A stretch of DNA of 64,000 nt. Origin: JBGRQA01 sp041725895 (GTDB taxonomy: Bacteria; Bacteroidota; Bacteroidia; Bacteroidales; Marinifilaceae). The DNA is taken from NCBI GenBank assembly GCA_041725895.1, contig JBGRQA010000002.1, positions 62,001 to 126,000 of the forward strand, in the 5' to 3' direction. Each line of letters starts with the position of its first letter. Position 1 is the stretch's first letter. Shown one piece after another: positions 8,230-16,118 of the stretch. The translations under genes were made by a program, and so were the position numbers. The notes beneath the pieces were generated by a model. That model did no database searches. It worked only from the letters and a program-made list of their open reading frames with translations, and had not been told where the DNA came from.

Positions 8230-9771
8230 TTATTTTTTAACTTTCAAAAGCTTCATAATATTTTTTGGCAAATCGGTATTGTCGTAGTAGCCGGAAAATA
8301 GTTCGGCTCCCGGACCAATGGCTCTCATTGGGATTGGAGTGGCCGTATGAGAATAGGAAGTCCAACCAATACCTGCCTTGTTGGCTAATAGGTGACATGC
8401 TGTAACGGTAATCGGATCGTAACTGCCATAAAGTAGGTAGTATTGATCGTTTTTATTGCGTTCCTTCTTGGCAAGCATGCTCTGTTCAAAGGCATCTTTC
8501 AGTCTTTTTACTTCAAATTCTGAGAGAGCCAAATCTTTGGACTCGTCTCCCAAACCGAAGTGTTTCTGAACCAAATTTCGAATATCTTCAAATTTAGCTG
8601 TTTCCTTGTGGCTCTTGCGATATTCGTTAACCAGGTTGGAGAATGCTTCGTAGGAAATGTTTTGGTGCTGTAGCAGTTGAAATTCAGTTTGATAATGGCT
8701 GCCGGAAAATCCCATTCCCATTCCACCTGTTTCGTGGTCGGCTGCAACTACAATCAAAGTTTCTTTAGGGTGTTTGTTGTAGAATTTAAGCGCTTCTGCA
8801 ACCGCTGCATCGTAATCAAGGGTTTCTTTGATGACAGTAGCCGCATCGTTGGCATGGCAGGCCCAGTCAATTTTTCCACCCTCAACCATCATAAAGAAGC
8901 CTTTTGAGTTATCCAGTAATTCGATACCCTTTGCTGTAAATTGAGCCAAAGAGATATCGTTCTCATCCTGGTCAATTGAATAGCGAAGTGATTTTCCACC
9001 AGAAAGAACAGGAGAAACAGCAATGATTTTATTATCCCCTGCTTTTAAGTTTTTGAATCCTTTTTTCGTGTCGATGTACTGATAGCCTCTTTTTTTAGCG
9101 ATGTCGATGGAATTCGGTTTTCCGTTTTTGTCATTGTCGGATCCGCCCATTCCAATGTTCGACATGATATCCTTTTCATTGATTTCACCATCTCCTTCGG
9201 GGTGATTGAAGCCACCACCACCAAAATAGTTGAAGTTACTCTTGCTTAAATCAAGGCTAATGTTGTAGTACATGTTTCTTGAAGGCTGGTGAGCATAGAA
9301 AGCAGCAGGAGTAGCATGGTCGATAGAAACGGAAGTAACGACCCCCACTTTCCAACCTTTGTCGCGGGCCATTTCAGCTACACTTTTGTGAGGATTTTGT
9401 TTGGCACCATCCATTCCAATTGTGTTGATAGTGGTTTTATGACCTGTTGCAAGTGCTGTTCCAGCTGCAGCCGAACCGGTAATGAAACGATTCAATGCAT
9501 AGGTGGTAAAGAATCCCTGGTGTGGCAATTTGCTCATTTCCAGTTTTTGAATTCCTTCCTTATCGCTTACCGCTGCCAAATAGGTTTCTGCAGCGTTGGT
9601 TTGGGCCAAACCAAATCCATCTCCAATAAAATAGAAGATGTACTTGGGGTAGGGGCCCCTATAGTTTGATCTTGCTTTTTCTGCAGCATTGGTTTGGGCA
9701 TAGATATTATGCACGCCAAGAAAGAGAACTGCCAATAGCAGGATTCCTGATTTTTTTAGTTTGTTTCTCAT
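8230..9771 (-). CDS. Secreted alkaline phosphatase, PhoA family
   Basis: This 513-aa phosphomonoesterase has a signal peptide cleaved near residue 26 (YAQ/TN). Metal-ligand and active-site motifs are FIGDGFG (Asp51), the nucleophile segment ITGSAAAGTALATGHKT (Ser100), VVAADHETGG and SHTATPIPMRAIGPGAELF. It would release phosphate from organic esters outside the inner membrane. The residue before the nucleophilic Ser is Gly rather than the Asp of Escherichia coli PhoA (Asp101-Ser102-Ala103), which may alter zinc/arginine positioning. There is no Pho regulator nearby. It has its own terminator. The gene symbol is left blank because several PhoA-type paralogue groups exist. Confidence 0.92.
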   Translation of the reverse strand: MRNKLKKSGILLLAVLFLGVHNIYAQTNAAEKARSNYRGPYPKYIFYFIGDGFGLAQTNAAETYLAAVSDKEGIQKLEMSKLPHQGFFTTYALNRFITGSAAAGTALATGHKTTINTIGMDGAKQNPHKSVAEMARDKGWKVGVVTSVSIDHATPAAFYAHQPSRNMYYNISLDLSKSNFNYFGGGGFNHPEGDGEINEKDIMSNIGMGGSDNDKNGKPNSIDIAKKRGYQYIDTKKGFKNLKAGDNKIIAVSPVLSGGKSLRYSIDQDENDISLAQFTAKGIELLDNSKGFFMMVEGGKIDWACHANDAATVIKETLDYDAAVAEALKFYNKHPKETLIVVAADHETGGMGMGFSGSHYQTEFQLLQHQNISYEAFSNLVNEYRKSHKETAKFEDIRNLVQKHFGLGDESKDLALSEFEVKRLKDAFEQSMLAKKERNKNDQYYLLYGSYDPITVTACHLLANKAGIGWTSYSHTATPIPMRAIGPGAELFSGYYDNTDLPKNIMKLLKVKK

Positions 9772-9839
9772 GATTTAAGTTATTAAGTTGTCCGGCCGCA
9801 ATATTAGCGATTTTCTGTTTCCTAAACGGGAACTTAAGC

Positions 9840-10601
9840 TTAAATTTTGTTAATAATTGATTTGATTTCCCTGATCGTATTGATATCCGAACGATAGATT
9901 TCGTATTCTGAACCACCCGGAATACCTCCCATGTAAACATTTGGATTGCGATATTCCATTGGTGACTCTATACGTGATTTGGCTGACAAATGGCATTCAG
10001 ACAGGTTGGTAGTTCGTAGCAATTCCTCAAGGTTTTCCGGATTAATTCCTGCCCCGGCCATGATTTTTATTCGGTTGCCGGCTTTTTCACCCAATTCACG
10101 CAGTAAATTTTGGCCCTCCCATGCTGTTTGCTTTTGACCGGAGGTTAATATCCGGTAGACACCGGCCTGAATTAAATCTTCCAGACCTTTTAGGGGATCT
10201 TTACACATGTCAAAAGCACGGTGGAAGGTTACGTTCATAGGAGCAGCGCATTGGACGAGTTCTTTTGTTCGTTCCAGATCGATTTCCCCGTTCGGGAGCA
10301 GCAGGCCAAATACCACTCCATCGGCCCCCAGTTTTTTAGCTATTTGGATGTCTTCCCGCATAATTTCAAACTCGTACGGGGAGTAGCAAAAATCGCCACT
10401 CCTGGGGCGTATCATGACATACAGTTCCAGGTCGCTGATGGTTCTGCAGGTTTTAATCATGCCCGCAGAGGGGGTGGTTCCGCCTTCGGCCAGGTTGGCG
10501 CAAAGCTCAACGCGATCGGCCCCGCCTTTTTGTGCAGCCAGGGCCGATTCCATTGAGTCAATACAGATTTCCAGGTGAATCTTATTCGTGGACGTATTCA
10601 T
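9840..10601 (-). CDS. cutC: CutC family TIM-barrel protein
   Basis: This 253-aa protein begins LEICIDSMESALAAQKGGADRVELCANLAEGG, the characteristic N terminus of CutC, and carries MIRPRSGDF, FHRAFDM and the C-terminal barrel strands (IKIMAGAGIN). CutC was named for copper homeostasis in E. coli, but the biochemical role remains uncertain. Its start codon lies 20 nt inside the 3' end of the upstream acyl-CoA synthetase gene on the same strand, so the two are almost surely co-transcribed and possibly translationally coupled. Confidence 0.93.
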   Translation of the reverse strand: MNTSTNKIHLEICIDSMESALAAQKGGADRVELCANLAEGGTTPSAGMIKTCRTISDLELYVMIRPRSGDFCYSPYEFEIMREDIQIAKKLGADGVVFGLLLPNGEIDLERTKELVQCAAPMNVTFHRAFDMCKDPLKGLEDLIQAGVYRILTSGQKQTAWEGQNLLRELGEKAGNRIKIMAGAGINPENLEELLRTTNLSECHLSAKSRIESPMEYRNPNVYMGGIPGGSEYEIYRSDINTIREIKSIINKI

Positions 10602-12606
10602 TTAATTTTAATGATTTACTAATGGTATCTCGGTTCATTTCGTTGAAGAAATTTTTCCCGGCTGGCGTATACAGATAATCCACATGTTCTTTGAAATGAG
10701 TAATTACCCGATCGCGAACGACCTTCATGGTGGAGTTCAGGAGTCTGTTTTCTTCGGTAAAGGCTTCCGGAAGGATCGCAATAGCCGTTGGCAACCATCG
10801 GTGGGGGAACATATCCTGGTATTTTCCACCTGGTTTGTATTGATCCAATTCGTTTTGAAGAAGTTCCAGTGCCGCGTTTTGGCTGGCTTCCGGATCATCA
10901 GAAATGTTTTTTTCCCTCAGATAGGCTTGAATTGCTCCCTTGTTGGGAACAACCATTGCAATTGTATAGGGATTCTGGTTGTTGTAAAGAATACATTGGT
11001 CCATGTAGGGGGATTGATCCACAAAAGCTTCCTCAATTCCTTCCGGACTGAATTTTTCCCCGTCGTTGGCGATGAGAAGAGATTTGAAGCGGCCCAAAAC
11101 ATAAAGGAATCCATCCTTATCGATGTAGCCCATGTCACCGGTGTGCAACCAGCCATCCCGTATGGTTTCAGCGGTGGCTTTCTCATTTTTCCAGTAGCCC
11201 AGCATTACATTTCCCCCGCGAATAACAATCTCACCTTTCTCTCCAGAAGGAAGGGAGTTGCCTTCGTCATCACAAATTTTACAATCCATGTTCTGAACCA
11301 GGAACCCGGAAGAACCCAGTTTGTGTTTGTGGTAGGCATTGGAGGATATAATGGGGGAGGCTTCGGAAAGGCCATAGCCTTGAAGCATGGGAATACCTAT
11401 GGCGTAAAAGAATTTCTGAAGTTCGATATCCAGTAAGGCTCCTCCTCCGATAAAGAATTTTAGGTTGCCTCCAAAGTTTTCCCGGATTTTGGAGAAAAGA
11501 ATTTTATCGTAGAATTTGTAAATGGGAAGCAATAATTTTCGGGTTCCTTTTCCTTTATCCCATCCCAGACCATTGTACCGGTAGGCCACCTGAAGGGCTT
11601 TTTGGAACAATTTCTCAACTTTTGGTCCCTTGGCTTTGATTCCCTTTTCGATGTTTTTACGAAAGTTTTTGGCCAGGGCAGGAACGCTAAGAATCAGGTC
11701 CGGTTGAATTTCTTTGATATTGGCCGGTATGTTTTTCAATGCCTCCATGGGTGATTTTCCGGATTGAACGGCTGCAATGGAAGCTCCGTTTAGCATGAAA
11801 CTATAGATCCCGGCAGTATGAGCAAAGGAGTGATCCCAGGGGAGAATCAGTAGGGTTTTGAACTGTTGCGGAATGTTCATTAGACTATCTGCCTGAAGAA
11901 CATTGCTGGTGTAATTGTTATGGGTTAGAATAATTCCTTTGGGGTCGGCTGTTGTTCCCGAAGTGTAGGAAATGTTAGCGTAGTCATCGGGAGCAATGTT
12001 TTGCCAGATGTCTTGAAAGCTTGTGGAATTGTTTTCCAGAAGCTCTTTGCCCATTTGAGAGATGAAAGAGATATGGTATTCTTTATCCTGCAGCTCACAG
12101 TCTTCGTCAAGAATTACCACAAATTCCAGGTTGGGGAGTTGAGCCTTTATGGACCGTATCTTCTCCAGGTGGTTTCCTGAAACAATGATCATTCTGGCTT
12201 CAGAGTGTTCCAGGCGGAATTTCAATTCGTTGTGAGCATCCAGTTTTACGGATAGGGGAACGTTTACAGCTCCGGCATAAAGAATTCCCAGTTCTGATAG
12301 CACCCATGCATTTCGTCCCTCGGAGAGCAAACCAATTCGGTCTCCCTTTTCAATACCAAGAGAATGCAGGCCGGCAGCAAATAGCTGAACTTGCTGCTGC
12401 AGGTCTTTATAGGTGGTGGAGGTGTAGTTTCCGTCTACTTTTTCCCAAAGAAATGGATTGGAACCGTATTTTTTTACACTCTCCTCGAAGAGTTCAATAA
12501 TTGTTTTCATTTGCTGATCATTGGTTTTTGAATTGCCGGATGATTTCTTCCATACCTTTTCACCGCCGGCTCCACTTTGGGAAGCCAGATTTTCCAATGC
12601 CTTCAT
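10582..12606 (-). CDS. AMP-dependent long-chain acyl-CoA synthetase/ligase
   Basis: This adenylate-forming enzyme activates a carboxylic acid with ATP and loads it on CoA. Motifs: P-loop YTSGTTADPKGI, the A5-type GYGLSEASPI, the A7-type GWLHTGDMGYIDKDGFLYVLGR and the C-terminal lysine domain. The size fits the FadD/AAE family, including a helical insertion common in Bacteroidota and Mycobacterium FadD15-like enzymes. The start is uncertain: 12606 is the first ATG after the likely promoter at 12659-12666, a TTG lies at 12621, and 12510 (MKTIIELFEES) is where the conserved homology seems to begin. The 3' end overlaps cutC by 20 nt. Confidence 0.88.
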   Translation of the reverse strand: MKALENLASQSGAGGEKVWKKSSGNSKTNDQQMKTIIELFEESVKKYGSNPFLWEKVDGNYTSTTYKDLQQQVQLFAAGLHSLGIEKGDRIGLLSEGRNAWVLSELGILYAGAVNVPLSVKLDAHNELKFRLEHSEARMIIVSGNHLEKIRSIKAQLPNLEFVVILDEDCELQDKEYHISFISQMGKELLENNSTSFQDIWQNIAPDDYANISYTSGTTADPKGIILTHNNYTSNVLQADSLMNIPQQFKTLLILPWDHSFAHTAGIYSFMLNGASIAAVQSGKSPMEALKNIPANIKEIQPDLILSVPALAKNFRKNIEKGIKAKGPKVEKLFQKALQVAYRYNGLGWDKGKGTRKLLLPIYKFYDKILFSKIRENFGGNLKFFIGGGALLDIELQKFFYAIGIPMLQGYGLSEASPIISSNAYHKHKLGSSGFLVQNMDCKICDDEGNSLPSGEKGEIVIRGGNVMLGYWKNEKATAETIRDGWLHTGDMGYIDKDGFLYVLGRFKSLLIANDGEKFSPEGIEEAFVDQSPYMDQCILYNNQNPYTIAMVVPNKGAIQAYLREKNISDDPEASQNAALELLQNELDQYKPGGKYQDMFPHRWLPTAIAILPEAFTEENRLLNSTMKVVRDRVITHFKEHVDYLYTPAGKNFFNEMNRDTISKSLKLNEYVHE

Positions 12607-12658
12607 TGCATCCGGACTCAATGTTTTAATCTGTTGAATCGGTTTTATTTAGAACAAA

Positions 12659-12666
12659 CAAAAATA
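12659..12666 (-). promoter_or_regulatory. -7 element of the acyl-CoA synthetase/cutC unit
   Basis: On the minus strand this reads TATTTTTG, an exact match to the Bacteroidota TAnnTTTG consensus, about 50 bp upstream of the first ATG. No clear -33 TTTG was found. Confidence 0.5.
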
Positions 12667-13033
12667 GCTCTAAAATGTGGGCTTTACAAGAATGTTTAGT
12701 CAAAAATCAAGGGTTCTACAAGGTACGATAATTGAAGGATTCTTCCCTTTTTAAGGGGGAAGAATCGCGTGTTTTTTGACGAACTACTCAGAACCTACTG
12801 TTTTGTATTCCGGCGATTAATGATTATTTTAAATATCTGGTGAGATTAAAATATTTGAATGATCAGTAGGAAGTTAGAGAGGGTGTGGGGAGGAAGGATG
12901 TTTCAATGAAATGCTATAGTGCAGGATGAAAAACGGACTACTTTTCGGATGGTTAAAGTTGTGTTGAGACGAAGAGAGGAGGTGAGTTGAATAGAATCAA
13001 AATTCATTCTAATTAGTCATATATTTTTTCCCA
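12667..13033. other. Divergent intergenic region with an inverted repeat
   Basis: No gene is supported here. The only marked structure is a 10-bp perfect inverted repeat GATTCTTCCC (12738-12747) / GGGAAGAATC (12757-12766) with a 9-nt spacer. It lacks a T tract on either side, so it is more like a protein site or RNA hairpin than a terminator. Confidence 0.55.
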
Positions 13034-14506
13034 ATGAGTTCTTTAGAGAAGTATTTTAAAAAGTTTCGCAAAAATATTGTGGGCCGGGATGCTCGATTCT
13101 ATTCCCCTTATGGCAGGCAGAAATTGATTTATGCGGATTGGATTGCCAGTGGACGACTGTACCGCCCCATTGAGGAGAAAATAATGAATGATTTTGGGCC
13201 TTTTGTCGCCAACACACACTCCGAAGCCAATGAAACAGGGACTTTAATGACCCAAAGCTATCATTATGCCCAGGAACAAATAAAGAGGCATGTGAATGCA
13301 GGGCCTAACGATGTGATTATTCATGCGGGTTTTGGTATGACGGCTGCGGTGAACAAACTCCAGCGAATTTTAAACCTGAAAGGCTGTGGAATATTACGGG
13401 AAATTCCCTGTCAGAAGGAACGGGACAAGCCTGTTGTGTTCCTCACTCACATGGAGCATCACTCCAATCACACCTCCTGGTACGAAACCAATGTGGATGT
13501 AGTGCTTCTGCAACCCGATGAAAACCTACTGGTTGATCCCGCTGAACTAAAGCGACAACTAGAAAGGTACAGCAATCGAAAATATAAATTCGGGTCGTTT
13601 ACAGCTTGTTCGAATGTGACGGGAATTGCAACTCCCTATCACCAGCTGGCCAAAATTATGCATGAGTATGGTGGAATTTGTTTCGTGGATTTCGCAGCCT
13701 CTGCCCCTTACCAGGAGATCAACATGCATCCGGAGGATCCAATGGAGAAATTGGATGCTGTCTTTTTCTCTCCCCATAAGTTTTTGGGTGGACCCGGCTC
13801 CTCAGGGGTGATGATTTTCGACAGGAAACTGTATCACTGCAAGGCACCGGACAATCCCGGAGGTGGGACTGTGGACTGGACCAATCCCTGGGGCGACTAC
13901 AAGTATGTAAATGATATCGAAGTTCGGGAGGATGGTGGAACGCCCGGCTTTTTGCAGGCCATCCGTATTGCTCTGGTCTTTGAATTGAAAAACGAGATGG
14001 GGGTGGACAAAATAAATCTTCGCGAGAAGGAGTTGCTTCAATTGGCTTTTTCGGAACTGGATCGCTTGCCGAGAGTGAGGATCCTGGCCGATAATGTAAG
14101 AGAAAGGTTGGGCATCATTTCCTTCTATGTTGAGGGGATGCATTACAATTTGATCGTGAAATTACTGAGCGATCGTTTCGGAATTCAGGTGAGAGGAGGT
14201 TGTGCCTGTGCCGGGACCTATGGTCATTTTCTGTTGGAGGTTAGCTACGAAGAATCTCAGCGAATAACAGAAAAAATCAGTGCCGGCGATTTGTCGGAAA
14301 AACCGGGATGGGTTCGCTGGTCGTTACATCCTACTACAACTAATGCAGAAGTACATCTGTTTGGAAAAGCATTGGGGCAGATTATAGCCAACTACGAAGT
14401 CTGGAAACAGGATTATACCTACAACAAGAGAAAGAATGAATTTGTTTATTCCGGACCCCGGTTAAAGAAAAAAGAGATTTGGGTGGAAGAATTGTTTCAT
14501 CTGTAA
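13034..14506 (+). CDS. Class-V aminotransferase-fold PLP enzyme, cysteine-desulfurase-like
   Basis: This 490-aa fold-type I PLP enzyme has the substrate/cofactor motif MEHHSNHTSWYE (about 140-151), a PLP-ring Asp in CFVDFAASAPY and the Schiff-base lysine in FFSPHKFLGG (Lys249). A C-terminal Cys-containing stretch VRGGCACAG lies where SufS/CsdA proteins carry their mobile active-site cysteine. It is longer than SufS (about 400 aa) and has a C-terminal extension. No suf/isc genes are nearby, so sulfur mobilisation for Fe-S clusters is not implied. A selenocysteine-lyase/isopenicillin-epimerase-like role is equally possible. Confidence 0.8.
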   Translation: MSSLEKYFKKFRKNIVGRDARFYSPYGRQKLIYADWIASGRLYRPIEEKIMNDFGPFVANTHSEANETGTLMTQSYHYAQEQIKRHVNAGPNDVIIHAGFGMTAAVNKLQRILNLKGCGILREIPCQKERDKPVVFLTHMEHHSNHTSWYETNVDVVLLQPDENLLVDPAELKRQLERYSNRKYKFGSFTACSNVTGIATPYHQLAKIMHEYGGICFVDFAASAPYQEINMHPEDPMEKLDAVFFSPHKFLGGPGSSGVMIFDRKLYHCKAPDNPGGGTVDWTNPWGDYKYVNDIEVREDGGTPGFLQAIRIALVFELKNEMGVDKINLREKELLQLAFSELDRLPRVRILADNVRERLGIISFYVEGMHYNLIVKLLSDRFGIQVRGGCACAGTYGHFLLEVSYEESQRITEKISAGDLSEKPGWVRWSLHPTTTNAEVHLFGKALGQIIANYEVWKQDYTYNKRKNEFVYSGPRLKKKEIWVEELFHL

Positions 14507-14529
14507 GCCGGTGGCTGATCCTATCCGAT

Positions 14530-14621
14530 AAAAAAACAACCGGAAACAGGTAAGGTGTTCCCGGTTGTCAAGCAATTCTTTTCCTAAGTAATTAGGTGAA
14601 TTACTTATGTATAACCCGTTT
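14530..14621 (-). ncRNA. Candidate ~92-nt small RNA with own promoter and terminator
   Basis: On the minus strand a consensus -7 element (TACATTTG, 14635 to 14628) is followed about 7 nt later by a non-coding stretch. It holds a perfect 8-bp hairpin (14599-14606 with 14586-14593, 5-nt loop), a single-stranded purine-rich linker and a 13-bp hairpin (14556-14568 with 14536-14548, one G-U pair, 7-nt loop). That second hairpin ends in seven T (14536-14530), a textbook intrinsic terminator. No minus-strand gene lies upstream that would need it. No Rfam family was recognised. The transcript is inferred from sequence only. Confidence 0.6.
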
Positions 14622-14627
14622 AAGCTG

Positions 14628-14635
14628 CAAATGTA
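14628..14635 (-). promoter_or_regulatory. -7 promoter element of the candidate small RNA
   Basis: Reads TACATTTG on the minus strand, an exact TAnnTTTG match. The -33 region shows no TTTG. Confidence 0.5.
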
Positions 14636-14775
14636 CGATATTTTTTTGAATCCCCACTCTGCTGGTTCTTCACTTGATTTAAAAGTCTTATCAATTCGGT
14701 TCAATTCAGTTGATTGAAAGCTTGAAAAGAAAAAAATTCCCTAATTTTACCCCAGGTATTAATTAATATTTTGGA

Positions 14776-15699
14776 TTGGTGTACGATATTATTGGAGACA
14801 TTCACGGATATGCTCAGGCATTGGAGAAGATGTTGGTGAAGTTGGGGTATGAACTGACCGGGAAGGGGTATGTGCATCCAACACGAAAGGCTGTTTTTGT
14901 TGGTGACTTTGTTGACAGAGGCCCCGAAATTATCCGTAGCCTTGAGATAGTAAAACAGATGGTGGACAATGGTGCCGCTTATGCCATTGTAGGCAACCAT
15001 GAGTACAATGTTATTTGTTACTATACCAAAGACAAGGAGGGGAATCCTCTGCGTGAGCGCAACCTGAAAAACAGAACCCAGATAAAGCGAACACAGGAAG
15101 AATTCAACGGGAATAAGGAGCAGAAAAAGAAGTACCTGAAATGGTTGAGAAACTTGCCGGTTTATCTCGAATTGGATGGGTTGCGAGTTGTTCATGCCTG
15201 TTGGGATTCGGATGCTGTTGAGCTTTTGAAGAAAACGAATCCGGAGAATCGGTTGAGTAAGAAATTCCTTCGGAGAATCGTAAGGGAGGAAGGTGCGGAT
15301 TATCATGCCCTGATGTTGCTTATGAAGGGCCGTGAATTTAATCTGCCCGATGATATGGTGATTAAGGACAGCTATGGATTCAGGAGATCGAGTTTTCGGA
15401 TCAAATGGTGGGCTCCAATGGATGGAGCAAGTTTTCAAAATCTTGCCTTTGGGAATAAATTTAAGCTGCCGGCCTATACCATTCCCAAAGAAATGTGCTA
15501 TCCCATTCCCCCCTACGACGAAAAGGAACTGCCTGTGTTTTTTGGGCACTACTGTTTGAATGGTCAGGCGGGTGTTGTGAAGAATAACCTTTGCTGTGTA
15601 GATGCTTGCGTGGCGAATGGCGGACGCCTGGCAGCCTACCGATGGGATGGTGAGAAAGTTTTGGATGCCGCGAAAATGGTATTTGAATTGGAGAAGTAA
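14776..15699 (+). CDS. Metallophosphoesterase (calcineurin-like, PrpE/Ap4A-hydrolase type)
   Basis: This protein of about 307 aa has the binuclear-metal phosphoesterase motifs in order: GDIHG at about residues 7-11, GDFVDRGPE at about 47-55 and GNHE at about 75-78, then a C-terminal His in GHYCLNG. The DIHG start and DRGPE motif match the Ser/Thr-phosphatase-like group that includes PrpE and diadenosine-tetraphosphatase ApaH. The start is either TTG 14776 or the adjacent GTG 14779; no ATG precedes the first motif. Substrate (phosphoprotein or dinucleoside polyphosphate) cannot be decided. Confidence 0.85.
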   Translation: MVYDIIGDIHGYAQALEKMLVKLGYELTGKGYVHPTRKAVFVGDFVDRGPEIIRSLEIVKQMVDNGAAYAIVGNHEYNVICYYTKDKEGNPLRERNLKNRTQIKRTQEEFNGNKEQKKKYLKWLRNLPVYLELDGLRVVHACWDSDAVELLKKTNPENRLSKKFLRRIVREEGADYHALMLLMKGREFNLPDDMVIKDSYGFRRSSFRIKWWAPMDGASFQNLAFGNKFKLPAYTIPKEMCYPIPPYDEKELPVFFGHYCLNGQAGVVKNNLCCVDACVANGGRLAAYRWDGEKVLDAAKMVFELEK

Positions 15700-15761
15700 T
15701 TTCGATAGCGTAAATTTACAAAAGATTGAAATCTGTCAGGCTGAGTAGAAAGAATAAAGGC

Positions 15762-15995
15762 CCTGCGATTCAAACATGCCTTCCTGTGGGGTAATTGGTG
15801 TTTCCTGCAGGGGTATGAGGGCTCCTGCGAGTTGAGTGATGCGCCCTGCGGGTTTGGGGAGCAATCCTGCGGGGGAATGAACTGATCCTGCGACTCAATT
15901 GATGGCTCCTGCGGGAATAGTAGGCCTTCCTGCGGTTAAAATAGCCTTCCCTGCGCCTCCAAGACCCGTCCTGCGGCTTTACTACCTATCCTGCA
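15762..15995. repeat. Array of 12 CCTGCG motifs at 20-21 bp spacing
   Basis: CCTGCG (or CCTGTG/CCTGCA) begins at 15762, 15783, 15804, 15824, 15845, 15866, 15887, 15908, 15929, 15950, 15970 and 15990. The steps are 21,21,20,21,21,21,21,21,21,20,20. The 14-15 bp between motifs are different in every unit. The period is about two DNA helical turns. Stops in several frames and the 20-bp steps argue against coding. It lies in the 419-bp gap between the metallophosphatase and the 3' end of the trehalase gene. See the sister array at 60049. Confidence 0.85.
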
Positions 15996-16041
15996 CAGGG
16001 GGTTCAGAAGGATGAGCTGATAATGACATAAAAATAAATTG

Positions 16042-16083
16042 ATGCAATAGGAAATTTTGCAATCCGTTAATTCCCTATTGCAT
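16042..16083 (-). terminator. Likely terminator downstream of trehalase
   Basis: A 14-bp stem with one mismatch (ATGCAATAGG+AATT at 16042-16056, AATT+CCTATTGCAT at 16069-16083) has a 12-nt loop. It lies 35 bp past the trehalase stop on the minus strand and is followed there by a T-rich stretch. Confidence 0.6.
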
Positions 16084-16118
16084 TCTTTGAGAAGGGTGAC
16101 CAAAGTCGGAACTCTCAT

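Noticed and set aside
14536..14568. Terminator of the plus-strand aminotransferase gene
   Set aside because: On the plus strand the hairpin is followed by CAAGCAATT, not a T tract; the run of T is on the minus strand.
14701..15549. 282-aa minus-strand reading frame
   Set aside because: It lies wholly antisense to the metallophosphatase, whose motifs are all intact; the translation resembles no family.
15762..15995. CRISPR array
   Set aside because: The constant part is only 6-7 bp and the spacers 14-15 bp, far too short, and there are no cas genes in the window.
15936..16118. 60-aa minus-strand frame between trehalase and the array
   Set aside because: It overlaps the array and the trehalase terminator hairpin; no family resemblance.
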